Positions 1-9,462 of a stretch of DNA of 64,000 nucleotides are shown here, piece after piece. The notes beneath the pieces are model-generated. The model saw only the letters and a list, made by a program, of their open reading frames with translations. It did no database searches and was not told the DNA's origin. The stretch's first letter is position 1; each line of letters opens with the position of its first letter. The stretch is from VAZQ01 sp035693615. Lineage in GTDB: Bacteria; Pseudomonadota; Alphaproteobacteria; Rhizobiales; Xanthobacteraceae. The position numbers were made by a program, and so were the translations under genes. The DNA lies in contig DASSGH010000157.1 in assembly GCA_035693615.1 (NCBI GenBank), forward strand, positions 62,001-126,000. Direction: 5' to 3'.

Positions 1-1572
1 TGAGAGATGGATCTCACCGATCTTGAACCCGAACGGGATGTTGCGGACGGTGTCGAACAAATCAGCAGTGGATACTTCCCATGGCCCTATGATCAGCAGG
101 AACGCCGCTAGGATCAGCGTCACGCGAATGGCTGCTGATAAGAGCGCACCGCCGAAGCCGAGCGTGCGAGCGCTGATGCCAAGCCGGTCCGCCACTCTCT
201 GTGCGTTGGCGGTCTGCTCGCCGATCGTGGCAAACAGCGTCTGCGTCACAACAAGCAGGAGATAAAGGGCTCCGAGCGCTGCGGCCGCCACAACGACGCG
301 CAAAGCGACAAATGCGGCAAGGCCCGCGTAGCCGGCGACCAGCGCCAGCGCGATCAGCGCCGTCATGAGCAAGCCCAAAGGATAAGCCCAGCCTGCAGCG
401 ACGAGCGCCTCACCGCGCTGCCTCCTGATTTGCCCTAGCCGGATGACGAGATGCATCAAGAACCCGGCCGTGATCGCCGCGAACATGGCATTCGTGGCCA
501 CCGTGATGATCAGCGGCGCGAACAAGGTCTTGTGCACCACCTGCGAGACGATCAGGACGCCGAGCGCGCGCGCGGACCAGACGAGGTGGTTGTGGAAGCA
601 GAGAGCGGTAGCGTCGTCCTCTTGCAGGAGGCGGCGTTCCGGCTCCCGTGGCGCAAACAGCCCGCGCGCCACGCCATAGCCGAAACTCGCGGCGGCTACT
701 GCGGCAACCAGTCCCTCGGCGATCTGCTCGACGCGGACCGTCAGCAGGCCGATCGCATCGAATGCGAGCAAGCTCGCGGCGGCCGCCAGCGGCATGCGGA
801 GAGTGAACCAGACGAACACCCACAGCGCCGCCCAAGCTTTCCCGGAACGTGTATCGGTTGATTGAGGGAGCACTCGGGGGAACCACCATCGCGTCAATGC
901 GATCGCGAGCGCAATGATCCCGACTATGATCAAAACGGCTGCGGTCCAGTGCGCGCGATCGCCGCGCTCGCTGATCCATGCGTGGAGCACCGCCTTTTCG
1001 GTGCGCAACTCGATCGGGAAGGCACGCAGAGTGTCCTGCCAGAAGAAGGGATTGAGCACGCTTGGACTGCGCGCAAACAGCTCTTGGGCGTAGAGCGAAT
1101 GGCGTTTCTGCGCCACGCGCTCGCCCAATTGGTCGACCCTGAGCGAGAGCACCTTCGCCTGTTTAAATTCTCCGTCCATCTCGCTGAATTGCTTCGTCAG
1201 CTCCTCCCGCTCGTTAGCAATGTCGGGATTTTCCGGTGGCGCATCCTTGGCGGGGGCAGGACCCAGTTGCTTCAGGCGTTGCTCCATCTCGCTCACGCGG
1301 GGCTGGAGCTCGTCGATCTTTGCGCGAAGCGTTTCCGTCGCGATGCTGAGCGTTTGTCGAAAGCCGGCGAGGGTTTCAGCCGTGGCATCCTCACTGTCGA
1401 CGGCAGATTCGATCGCGTCGAGAGAAGATTTGATCGTCTCGAGCGAGGGGGGTTCGGAGGACTCAGCCCGCGCGGGTTTGTCGACGGCCGCGGCGGCAAC
1501 GAGAAGGGCGCCGGCCACGGCCCAAAAAACGGCTTGCCGGCCCAGAGCAGGCCAAATGCGCTCGATCCTCAT
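1..1572 (-). CDS. DUF3772/MscS-family mechanosensitive channel-like protein, N-terminal part (gene continues past the left edge)
   Basis: An uninterrupted frame of 524 codons runs from an ATG at 1572 to the window edge with no stop, so the C-terminal part is missing. The first ~37 residues look like a signal peptide (hydrophobic core, then a PARA/ES cleavage-like site). Residues ~40-170 are charged and helical, with repeated Glu/Gln/Lys likely to form a coiled coil, as in the periplasmic DUF3772 region of large MscS-like proteins. At least six hydrophobic segments follow from about residue 205. The conserved MscS pore and beta domain would lie outside the window. A purine-rich AAGGGAGA sequence precedes the ATG. 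The gene is divergent from trpG with 151 bp between them. The family call rests on overall architecture; a different large multi-pass protein is possible because the diagnostic domain is not visible. Confidence 0.7.
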   Translation of the reverse strand, partial: MRIERIWPALGRQAVFWAVAGALLVAAAAVDKPARAESSEPPSLETIKSSLDAIESAVDSEDATAETLAGFRQTLSIATETLRAKIDELQPRVSEMEQRLKQLGPAPAKDAPPENPDIANEREELTKQFSEMDGEFKQAKVLSLRVDQLGERVAQKRHSLYAQELFARSPSVLNPFFWQDTLRAFPIELRTEKAVLHAWISERGDRAHWTAAVLIIVGIIALAIALTRWWFPRVLPQSTDTRSGKAWAALWVFVWFTLRMPLAAAASLLAFDAIGLLTVRVEQIAEGLVAAVAAASFGYGVARGLFAPREPERRLLQEDDATALCFHNHLVWSARALGVLIVSQVVHKTLFAPLIITVATNAMFAAITAGFLMHLVIRLGQIRRQRGEALVAAGWAYPLGLLMTALIALALVAGYAGLAAFVALRVVVAAAALGALYLLLVVTQTLFATIGEQTANAQRVADRLGISARTLGFGGALLSAAIRVTLILAAFLLIIGPWEVSTADLFDTVRNIPFGFKIGEIHLS

Positions 1573-1723
1573 GAGACTGTCTCCCTTCCTTGGGCGCAAA
1601 TGCCGCCGGGAACCGCGGAGTACCCGCTCGTCTACGCCTTGCGGACCAACCGGCGAGGCAAGTCCCCGGCCGCCTTGATTCCCTCAACACCCGCGTCTAA
1701 GACCCTGAGCGGGCACGCAAAGC

Positions 1724-2353
1724 ATGATCGTCCTGATCGATAATTACGACAGCTTCACCTTCAACCTGTTCCACTATCTGGGCGGACTGGGGGCGGATGT
1801 CGTGGTTCACCGCAACGACAAAGTCACAGTTGATCAGGTGATGGCGATGGAGCCCGAGGCGATCGTGCTGTCGCCTGGTCCGCGGACGCCGCGCGACGCC
1901 GGCATCTGTCTCGAGCTCATCGCCAAGGCTGCGTCGAGCATCCCCGTGCTGGGGGTGTGCCTGGGCCACCAGGCGATCGGTGAGGCCTTTGGCGGCGCCG
2001 TCGTGCGCGCTCCGGTGCAAGTCCATGGCAAGCTCTCCGAGATCCGGCACCAGGGCGCGGGCATATTCCGCGGCATCAATGCGCCGTTCAGGGCCACGCG
2101 CTACCATTCTCTCGTGGTGGACCGACCGAGTTTGCCAGACGAGCTCGCTGTGACAGCAGAGACCGATGATCATATCATCATGGGGCTGGCACATCGCACG
2201 CTTGCGGTACACGGTGTTCAGTTCCATCCTGAGAGCATCGCCTCCGAGTACGGCCACCTCATCCTGCGAAATTTCCTGGACATCGCCGCGGCCTGGAACG
2301 CATCGACGGGCCGGAATGCGGCCGGCATTCGGGCGAGCCGTCGTGTTGTGTGA
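1724..2353 (+). CDS. trpG: Anthranilate synthase component II (glutamine amidotransferase)
   Basis: This class I glutamine amidotransferase releases ammonia from glutamine for anthranilate formation by TrpE in tryptophan synthesis. The 209-residue length is normal. The nucleophile Cys79 sits in GVCLGHQAIG, and the His168/Glu170 pair of the triad is in FHPES. The N-terminal IDNYDSFTFNL and the LSPGPRTP motif are also typical. It is the first gene of a trpG-trpD-trpC-moaC-moeA run; trpD begins 9 bp after its stop. TrpE is not encoded in the window, so the partner subunit must lie elsewhere. PabA of folate synthesis is nearly indistinguishable from TrpG by sequence, and one protein may serve both pathways, but the trp context favours TrpG. 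Confidence 0.95.
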   Translation: MIVLIDNYDSFTFNLFHYLGGLGADVVVHRNDKVTVDQVMAMEPEAIVLSPGPRTPRDAGICLELIAKAASSIPVLGVCLGHQAIGEAFGGAVVRAPVQVHGKLSEIRHQGAGIFRGINAPFRATRYHSLVVDRPSLPDELAVTAETDDHIIMGLAHRTLAVHGVQFHPESIASEYGHLILRNFLDIAAAWNASTGRNAAGIRASRRVV

Positions 2354-2362
2354 GACGTCAAG

Positions 2363-3379
2363 GTGACGGACGAACTGAAGGGCTTGATCGCCAAAGCCGC
2401 GACCGGCGCAACGCTGAGCCGCGAGGAGGCCGCGCGCGGTTTCGACACCATGATGTCGGGCGAAGCGACCCCCTCGCAAATGGGCGCCCTGCTGATGGCG
2501 CTGCGCGTGCGCGGCGAGACCGTCGACGAGATCACCGGCGCCGTCAGCGCAATGCGCGAGAAGATGCTGCGGGTCGTGGCGCCACCCGACGCGATCGACG
2601 TCGTCGGGACGGGCGGCGATGCGTCCGGCTCGTTCAATATCTCGACCTGCGCCGCGCTGATCGTGGCGGGCGCCGGTGTGCCGGTGGCCAAACACGGCAA
2701 CCGGGCGCTCTCGTCGCGCTCGGGGGCCGCGGACGTGCTGGCGGCACTGGGCGTAAACATCGAGTTGACGCCTGAAGGTGTGAGCCGCTGCATCAAACAA
2801 GCAGGCATAGGCTTCATGTTCGCACCCGCGCACCACCCGGCGATGAAAAATGTCGGCCCTACGCGCGTCGAGCTCGGTACGCGTACCATCTTCAATCTCT
2901 TGGGCCCCCTCTCCAACCCTGCCGGCGTGAAACGACAAATGGTCGGCGTGTTCTCGCGCCAATGGCTCGAGCCGCTGGCCCTGGTGTTGAAAAATCTCGG
3001 CTCCGAGTCGGTATGGGTCGTGCATGGCTCGGACGGGCTCGACGAAATCACGACGGCCGGGCCAACCTATGTCGCCGCGCTCGAGAACAGCGCCGTGCGC
3101 ACGTTCGAGATCACGCCTGACGAGCTGGGCCTGGCGCGGGTCCAACCCGAGGCGCTGCGGGGCGGGAGCGCCAAGGAAAACGCACAGACGCTGATCGACG
3201 TGCTCAAGGGCAAGCGCGGCGCTTTCCGCGACGTCGCCCTCCTGAACGCTGCGGCGGCGCTGATGGTCGCGGCGCGTGCCAAGGACCTCAAGAGCGCGCT
3301 TACGCTGGCGCAGAGCGCGATCGATTCCGGCGAAGCCGCCGGCCGGCTCCAACGTCTGGTTGCCGTTTCGAATGCATGA
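2363..3379 (+). CDS. trpD: Anthranilate phosphoribosyltransferase
   Basis: TrpD transfers the phosphoribosyl group from PRPP to anthranilate, the second step committed to tryptophan. The start is a GTG 9 bp after the trpG stop. The 338-residue protein shows the glycine-rich PRPP loop DVVGTGGDASGSFNIST near residue 75, the KHGNRALSSRSG anthranilate/PRPP motif, and the NVGPTRVELGTRTIFNLLGP region characteristic of the family. The end overlaps an ATG at 3376 in the next frame, but the conserved start of trpC is 66 bp further on. Close spacing to trpG suggests a shared transcript. No attenuator or leader peptide was found upstream of the run. Confidence 0.96.
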   Translation: MTDELKGLIAKAATGATLSREEAARGFDTMMSGEATPSQMGALLMALRVRGETVDEITGAVSAMREKMLRVVAPPDAIDVVGTGGDASGSFNISTCAALIVAGAGVPVAKHGNRALSSRSGAADVLAALGVNIELTPEGVSRCIKQAGIGFMFAPAHHPAMKNVGPTRVELGTRTIFNLLGPLSNPAGVKRQMVGVFSRQWLEPLALVLKNLGSESVWVVHGSDGLDEITTAGPTYVAALENSAVRTFEITPDELGLARVQPEALRGGSAKENAQTLIDVLKGKRGAFRDVALLNAAAALMVAARAKDLKSALTLAQSAIDSGEAAGRLQRLVAVSNA

Positions 3380-3441
3380 GGATCGCAGACAATGCCTTTC
3401 TTTGCCGAGCAGGCCACCGCAAACCCCCGCTAGACTCCTCC

Positions 3442-4257
3442 ATGCCCGACATTCTCGCCAAGATCGAGGCCTATAAGCGCGAAGAGATCGCGTCTGCCAA
3501 GCGCGCTCGCTCCTTCGCGACAGTGGAGGCCGACGCCAGGTCAGCTCCTGCTCCGCGCGGATTTGCCGCTGCCCTGACACGCGAACTTGCCGCGGGCAAG
3601 TTTGCTCTGATCGCGGAGATCAAAAAAGCAAGTCCGTCGAAGGGTCTTATCAGGGAGGAATTCGACGTCCCGGCGTTGGCGCGCGCCTATGCAAGTGGCG
3701 GCGCGGCTTGTCTCTCGGTGCTCACCGATGCGCCCTCCTTCCAAGGCAGACCGGAGTACCTCGTCGCGGCGCGCACCGCGACCAAGCTCCCGCTCCTGCG
3801 CAAGGACTTCATGTACGACGTATATCAGGTCGCCGAAGCGCGGGCATGGGGTGCTGACTGCATCCTGATCATCATGGCGGCGGTCGACGACCGCACGGCG
3901 AGGGAGCTCGAGCAGGCGGCTCTGACATTCGGCATGGATGTCCTGCTAGAGGTGCATGACGAACGCGAACTCGCGCGCGCCCTGCAGATGCGCTCGCGGC
4001 TGATTGGTATCAATAACCGTGATCTCAAGACGTTCGAGACGACGCTCGCCGTAAGCAAGCGGCTGATGCCTTCCGTCCCGGCCGACCGCATTGTCGTGGG
4101 CGAGAGTGGAATTGTTTCCCCCGCTGATCTCGAAGAACTGGCAAGGGTCGGCATTTCGACGTTCCTTGTGGGGGAAAGCCTCATGCGCGAGCGCGACGTC
4201 GAAGCCGCGACGCGCGCGCTCATTCGCAGGGAGCGGCGCGCCGGCGCCGCGGAGTGA
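3442..4257 (+). CDS. trpC: Indole-3-glycerol phosphate synthase
   Basis: This TIM-barrel enzyme closes and decarboxylates CdRP to indole-3-glycerol phosphate. The 271-residue form starting MPDILAKIEAYKREEI matches the usual N-terminus. A start at 3376 would couple to the trpD stop by an ATGA overlap but would add 22 unlike residues, so 3442 was chosen; neither has a strong Shine-Dalgarno. The active-site segment IAEIKKASPSKG, the LRKDFMYDVYQ strand, GINNRDLKTFE and VGESGIVSPADL are all visible. It is a single-function protein with no TrpF fusion. The moaC GTG follows the stop by three bases. Confidence 0.95.
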   Translation: MPDILAKIEAYKREEIASAKRARSFATVEADARSAPAPRGFAAALTRELAAGKFALIAEIKKASPSKGLIREEFDVPALARAYASGGAACLSVLTDAPSFQGRPEYLVAARTATKLPLLRKDFMYDVYQVAEARAWGADCILIIMAAVDDRTARELEQAALTFGMDVLLEVHDERELARALQMRSRLIGINNRDLKTFETTLAVSKRLMPSVPADRIVVGESGIVSPADLEELARVGISTFLVGESLMRERDVEAATRALIRRERRAGAAE

Positions 4258-4260
4258 GCG

Positions 4261-4749
4261 GTGGCGCGCGCGCCCAAGCTCACTCATCTGAACCGGGGCG
4301 GCGACGCGCGCATGGTCGATGTCTCGACGAAAGCCGCGACCGAGCGCGAAGCCATTGCCGAGGGCCGCGTCGCCATGGCGGCAAAAACACTCGATGTCGT
4401 GCTCGCGGGGAACGCCAAGAAGGGTGATGTGTTGGGTACTGCCCGCATTGCCGGGATCATGGCAGCAAAGCGAACGCCCGAATTGATCCCCCTTTGTCAT
4501 CCCCTCCCCATCTCGAACGTTGCCCTCGACATCGAGCCCGAACGCAATCCGAGCAGCCTGCGTGTGCGGGCGCGGGTGAAGGTCACAGGCCGCACGGGCG
4601 TGGAGATGGAGGCGTTGACGGCGGTCGCCGTTGCCTGCCTCACCATTTATGACATGGTGAAGGCGCTCGACCGCGGCATGCGCATCGAGGGCGTCCGCCT
4701 GCTTGAAAAGCGCGGCGGCAAATCTGGACACTATCGAGCAGAGGAGTAG
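4261..4749 (+). CDS. moaC: Cyclic pyranopterin monophosphate synthase (molybdenum cofactor)
   Basis: MoaC turns the MoaA product (3',8-cH2GTP) into cyclic pyranopterin monophosphate in molybdenum cofactor synthesis. The 162-residue length is typical. Recognisable stretches are the N-terminal MVDVSTKAATEREAIA, the IPLCHPLPIS motif that lines the active site, and TGRTGVEMEALTAV near the C-terminal half. The start is GTG, three bases after the trpC stop, and the moeA GTG follows three bases after its own stop. Such tight packing implies one transcript with the trp genes and moeA. The trpC-moaC-moeA linkage is common in Hyphomicrobiales. Confidence 0.96.
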   Translation: MARAPKLTHLNRGGDARMVDVSTKAATEREAIAEGRVAMAAKTLDVVLAGNAKKGDVLGTARIAGIMAAKRTPELIPLCHPLPISNVALDIEPERNPSSLRVRARVKVTGRTGVEMEALTAVAVACLTIYDMVKALDRGMRIEGVRLLEKRGGKSGHYRAEE

Positions 4750-4752
4750 GCC

Positions 4753-5964
4753 GTGGCGCTGATGCCGGTCGCGGAGGCACTCGCCCGCGTACTCGCGCAT
4801 ACCGAGCCGCTGGCCGCCGTGGCCACACCCCTGGCGGACGCCCACGGCCGAGTGCTCGCCGCCGATTTGCCGGCGTTGCGCACCCAACCGCCGGCCAATG
4901 TTTCGGCGATGGACGGGTACGCAGTGCATTCGCAGGACGTGGCCAGCGCGCCGGTCCGCCTGAAGCTCGTCGGCGAAGTCGCAGCCGGACATCCCTTCCA
5001 GGGCGCGGTCGGGCGCGGGGAAGCCGCGCGCATCTTTACCGGCGGGGTCCTGCCGCCTGGCACCGACACAATCGTGATCCAGGAGAACACGGTGCGTGAG
5101 GGTGACGCCGTGCTCGTCAACGAGGCCCCCGCCAAGGGAAAGCATGTCCGCGTCGAGGGGCTCGATTTCAAGCGTGGCGCGGTGCTGCTGGCCAAGGGCC
5201 GTCGCCTAAGCGACCGCGATCTCGCGCTTGCCGCGGCGATGAACTATCCGACAGTCCCGGTACATCGCAGTCCCAAAGTCGCACTGCTGGCGACCGGGGA
5301 CGAATTGGTCATGCCTGGCGGTGCGCCCGGGTTTGGCCAGATCGTCTATTCGAACGGTTATGCCACGATGGCGGTGGCGCGCCGCGAGGGTTGCGAGGTG
5401 CTAGACCTCGGCATCGCGCCCGATCGGGTTGCTGAGACCGCCGCTGGGGTGCGACGTGCGCGCGAGGTCGGCGCCGATATCCTCGTCACCTCCGGCGGCG
5501 CTTCGGTCGGTGAGTACGATCTCGTACGCGAGGCGCTCGCGGCGGAGGGATTGGCGCTCTCGTTCTGGAACGTGGCGCTACGTCCGGGCCGCCCGATGAT
5601 GCACGGCCGGCTCGGCGCCATGCACGTCCTTGGGCTGCCCGGCAATCCGGTCTCCGCCTATGTCTGCGCGGTGCTGTTTCTGGTTCCGCTGATTCGCCAA
5701 CTCGCGGGTCGGAGCGATGTCGTGCCGGCGCTCGAGACGGCGCGCCTCGGTTGCGATCTGCCGGGAAACGATGAGCGCGCGGACTATTTGCGCGCCGTGC
5801 TGACGGCCACGCCCGACGGCATTCCGGTGGCCATCCCAGCGCCAGTGCAGGACAGTTCGATGCTCACGCCGCTCGCGCACGCCGATTGCCTGCTCGTGCG
5901 TGAGCCCTTTGCGCCCGCCGCAAGGGCGGGAGAGCGATGCGCAATTATCAGACTCGCGGCGTAA
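4753..5964 (+). CDS. moeA: Molybdopterin molybdenumtransferase
   Basis: MoeA inserts molybdate into adenylylated molybdopterin to finish the cofactor. The GTG start lies three bases after the moaC stop. The 403-residue protein has the MDGYAV motif near residue 53, the IFTGGVLPPGTD segment, the MoCF/MogA-like domain motifs LATGDEL and SGGASVGEYD, and the C-terminal GLPGNPVSAYV loop. It is the last metabolic gene before lexA, which is separated from it by 227 bp holding its own SOS operator. No terminator with a clear T-run was seen after moeA; a GCGGAGCC/GGCTCCGC inverted repeat exists in the gap but has no U-tract. Confidence 0.96.
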   Translation: MALMPVAEALARVLAHTEPLAAVATPLADAHGRVLAADLPALRTQPPANVSAMDGYAVHSQDVASAPVRLKLVGEVAAGHPFQGAVGRGEAARIFTGGVLPPGTDTIVIQENTVREGDAVLVNEAPAKGKHVRVEGLDFKRGAVLLAKGRRLSDRDLALAAAMNYPTVPVHRSPKVALLATGDELVMPGGAPGFGQIVYSNGYATMAVARREGCEVLDLGIAPDRVAETAAGVRRAREVGADILVTSGGASVGEYDLVREALAAEGLALSFWNVALRPGRPMMHGRLGAMHVLGLPGNPVSAYVCAVLFLVPLIRQLAGRSDVVPALETARLGCDLPGNDERADYLRAVLTATPDGIPVAIPAPVQDSSMLTPLAHADCLLVREPFAPAARAGERCAIIRLAA

Positions 5965-6108
5965 AAACCGTTGGCTGGTTCAAAGGCCGATAACTCGTCC
6001 AAAGGCCGACTAAACTCGTGCGGAGCCAGCGGCCGCGCAGGTGAGCAAACGATGTCGAGGCTCCGCAATCCCCCCGCACAATTGTTCACCTCAAATTAAA
6101 AGGTTGCG

Positions 6109-6123
6109 GAACACATATCGAAC
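6109..6123 (+). promoter_or_regulatory. LexA operator (SOS box) upstream of lexA
   Basis: The sequence GAAC-ACATATC-GAAC is a perfect copy of the alphaproteobacterial LexA box (GTTC-N7-GTTC read on the other strand). It lies 69-83 bases before the lexA ATG at 6192. A weaker second copy with one mismatch, GTTC-ATGATTT-GTTT, is at 6135-6149. This arrangement points to autorepression of lexA. Confidence 0.9.
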
Positions 6124-6191
6124 ATATAGTGTCTGTTCATGATTTGTTTCGGCGAGTCCCTTTGGGGCCGTGGGAATGGGGGAATGCAGAT

Positions 6192-6893
6192 ATGTTGACG
6201 CGAAAACAGTTCGAACTGCTGCGCTTCATCCATGAGCGGCTGAAGGAGACCGGTGTACCGCCCTCCTTCGACGAGATGAAGGATGCGCTCGACCTGCGTT
6301 CGAAATCCGGGATCCACCGCCTCATCACCGCGCTGGAGGAGCGTGGCTTCATCCGCCGCCTCCCCAATCGAGCCCGTGCCATCGAGGTGATTAAATTACC
6401 CGAATCGGTTGCCCACGGGATGGGCACTGGTCGCGCCCGCGGGTTCACACCGAGCGTGATCGAGGGCAATCTCGGTCGGGTGCGAACGGCTTCGGAGGAC
6501 GACGGCGGCCGTCCCGTCGCGGTGCCGGTAATGGGACGCATTGCCGCCGGCACGCCGGTCGAGGCGATCCAGACGAAGAGCCATGTCATCAACATGCCCC
6601 CCGATCTGCTGTCGGGCGGCGAGCACTTCGCCCTTGAAGTGCGCGGCGACAGTATGATCGAGGCCGGCATCCTCGACGGCGACATTGCGCTCCTTAAGAA
6701 GACGGAAGGGGCCGACACCGGCGACATCGTGGTGGCGCTGATCGATGAGGAGGAGGCCACCCTCAAGCGTTTCCGCCGTCGCGGAGCCTCGATTGCGCTC
6801 GAGCCCGCCAATGGCGCCTATGAGGTGAGAATACTTCCACCCAATCGCGTGCGCATTCAGGGCAAGCTCGTCGGATTGTTCCGACGGTATTGA
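6192..6893 (+). CDS. lexA: SOS response transcriptional repressor LexA
   Basis: LexA represses DNA-damage genes and cleaves itself when RecA is activated. The 233-residue form starting MLTRKQFELLRFIHERL matches the family; a longer frame from 6129 lacks homology in the added part. The winged HTH occupies residues ~1-65. The self-cleavage bond is Ala119-Gly120 in GRIAAGTP, the nucleophile is Ser154 in RGDSMIEAGI, and the general base is Lys192 in ATLKRF. An SOS box lies upstream, so expression should rise on damage. The next gene, comEC, is convergent, with only 34 bp between the stops. Confidence 0.97.
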   Translation: MLTRKQFELLRFIHERLKETGVPPSFDEMKDALDLRSKSGIHRLITALEERGFIRRLPNRARAIEVIKLPESVAHGMGTGRARGFTPSVIEGNLGRVRTASEDDGGRPVAVPVMGRIAAGTPVEAIQTKSHVINMPPDLLSGGEHFALEVRGDSMIEAGILDGDIALLKKTEGADTGDIVVALIDEEEATLKRFRRRGASIALEPANGAYEVRILPPNRVRIQGKLVGLFRRY

Positions 6894-6927
6894 TTGGTAC
6901 GGCCCCGGCGTTCAGGCGAACCCCACC

Positions 6928-9200
6928 TCAGTCTCCGGCCTGGAGGTCGTCTGCACGCGGCGTCGCGTCGCGTGGCCGAGACGGCGTCGTGCGTCCCGCC
7001 ACCGGCGCCTCCTCCTCCCCCGCAACAGCGCGTGCCCATGGCCGATCGTAGCCCGGCGGCCGCGTGGCGGTGATCTCAAATTGCTCTCCGCGGCGGCGCA
7101 ACGCCATTGCCCCGGAGCGCCGCCAGACCTTGCGGTCGATCACGAGAGCGGCACATCCAGGCGGCGCATCTCGCGAGCTCACCACCAAAACAGCGCGGCG
7201 GCAATCCTCCTCAAAGGCTTCGAGTGTCTTGGCGACGGCGACGAGCGAGCCGTCATGCAGCTTGCCGATGCAACCCGCCGCATCGCATCTGATCCCCTCG
7301 CCTAGCGTAGCGTCCTTCGGCGTGCGTGCATCGGCGTCGGCCGCAAGCCATTCGCGCAGCGTAAACACATCGCTGCCGGACTTGACGATGGAGAGCCGGC
7401 CGTTCTCACCGCGCAACGCGATGGCACTGCCGTCGGCCGCGGTCAACACGTCGGGCTGGGGCGCTCTAACCATCAGGATCGCCGCCCCGCCGATCAGCAA
7501 CGCGCCGATGAAGCGCAAAGGCGTCTTGAGCAGGCAAAGCACCACCAGCCCTGCCGTGCACAGAAGCAGCGGACCAGCGTCGAATGCCGCAATTCGCCCC
7601 AGCGCTCCCGGGAAACTCGTCACCCAAAGCGCGACGAAAACCATCCAGTGCCACCGCCCATCAGCTGCCAGCAAAACCCGTCGAAACCGAGCGGCATCGC
7701 GATCAAACCCAGGATTCCAAGCGGCATGATCCAGGCGGACACCACCGGCATCGCAATCAGATTGGCGATCACGCCATAGGGGGAGATGCGGTGGAAATGA
7801 TAAGCGATGTAGGGGATCGTCGCCGTGCCGGCGAGCAACGAGACGATGAGCAGGCCGACGATCTCCCGGCCGCCCCATAGCGCGATCTTTGCCGCCATTG
7901 GCGTATCGCCGCCTTTGCTCATCCAGGGCAGCCCCTGCTGATATCCTGCGACGAGCGCCAATGTCGCCGCGAACGACATCTGAAAGCTCGGATGAACGAT
8001 GGCTTCCGGCGCGAATAACAGCACGCCCAACGCGGCGACGGTAAGAGTGCGGAAGGTGAGTGTCGGACGATCGGCCATCACTCCGATGAGCACAATCGCG
8101 ATCATGATGAAGGAGCGCTGGGTCGCAACCTCCGCCCCCGACAGCACGAGATAAAAGGCCGCAGCGCCCAGCGCGGCGAGGGCCGCCCATTTCTTGATCG
8201 GATGACGGTTGCCGAAGGCCGGCATGAGTGCAAACAGCGCGCGCAGCGCAAAAAACACGATGCCGGCCACCACTGCCATGTGGTAGCCGGAGATCGAGAG
8301 CACATGGGCGAGGCCCGAGACGTACATCGCTTCGTTCACCGGCGTCGAGATGGTGTCCCGTTTGCCTGTGATGAGGGCCGAAGCGATCGCGCCGTTGTCG
8401 CCGGGCAGAATCGCGCGGATGCGCTTGTCGATGGCCTCGCGCACGCCGTCTAGGAAGATGGCGAAACGCAGCCGTAGGCTCGGCGCATGCGGGGCCTCGA
8501 TCGTGCGGATTGAGCCCAGCACGAATCCGGACGCGCCGATGCGCTGGAAATACATATCACGTGCGAAATCATAGCCGCCGGGCCGCAAGGGCTCGAGCGG
8601 CGGGGACAACCGCGCCTTGAACTCGATGAAAGTGCCGACTGCCGGCGCCGTGCCCTTGCGTACCGAGACTCGCACCCGCTCGAGATTTTCGGTCAATCGC
8701 GCCCCTGACATCCGTGCGACGCGCACGACAACGCGGTCCGAGCGCTCGCGCTCTTCCCGCATTTCGACAAAGCCTGCGACATCGACATTCCAGGCCGGCG
8801 CCGACAGCACCGGATGGGCGATGATCTCGCGCTTGATCGCGCCGGTCGCAAATCCGGCCGCCACGGCGGCAAGACCTACGCACGCCGGAAATGCAACGGG
8901 TCGGCGCCGGCACAGGATCGCTGCCACGACCGTGGCGGCGAGAAGCAGCGCTGCCGCGGAGACCGCGGGCTCGCGGTCGATGGCGAAATAGATGATGGTG
9001 CCGATCCCGAATCCGATCGCGAGCCACGGCACCAGCCGGCCGGGAGCAGCCTCGAGCGCCGCCCATTCGCGGACGCGCTGCACCGTCCGGCGCGCGAAAT
9101 CGGTGAGGCCCTGCGGCCAGGCCAGCGCGGGCCTGCGCCCCGCCACAATCCACGGCCGCCACGCCTCGGCTCGTCCGCGCGATCTACTTTGCTCGATCAT
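6928..9200 (-). pseudogene. comEC: ComEC/Rec2 DNA uptake channel, interrupted by a single frameshift
   Basis: ComEC forms the inner-membrane channel for transformation DNA. The reading frame from ATG 9200 gives a DUF4131-like N-terminus with hydrophobic segments, then the Competence domain with VSGLAHVLSISGYHMAVVAG and HPSFQMSFAATLALVAGYQQG, but stops at 7620 after GGTGWFSSRFG. The rest of the protein (WMVFVALWVTSFPGALGRI onwards, about 240 residues to the stop at 6928) is in another frame. The switch is at about 7643-7655, where one base seems to be missing between codons for GGG and WMV. Both halves are otherwise open and conserved in composition, so this is either a recent mutation or an assembly error. 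The C-terminal soluble part shows no metallo-beta-lactamase HxHxDH motif. Confidence 0.8.
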
Positions 9201-9462
9201 CGCGCGGTTCCTCGACAGCCCCCGGCTGAACTCTACCGGTGCATAGTACACAGGGCTGGCGGCCCTGACAGGCCACTGGAACGGCATCCACAGCCGTCTC
9301 AAAATGCGCGGGTTCAATGGGTCAGCGCGAAGCCAGTCTTTCGAGGTTGATCGTAAGCGCCAGGATGTGGTAGCCGCGCTAGATCGAGCATGGCAAAATG
9401 CGCAAACGGCATCTCGGATCGCGCTGCGCTCTGCCTGCAGCCGTAGGAGTCCTGAGGTAGAT

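Noticed and set aside
1697..3580. A 627-codon minus-strand frame opposite trpG and trpD
   Set aside because: It is an antisense shadow produced by high GC and codon bias; trpG and trpD on the plus strand carry all the family motifs.
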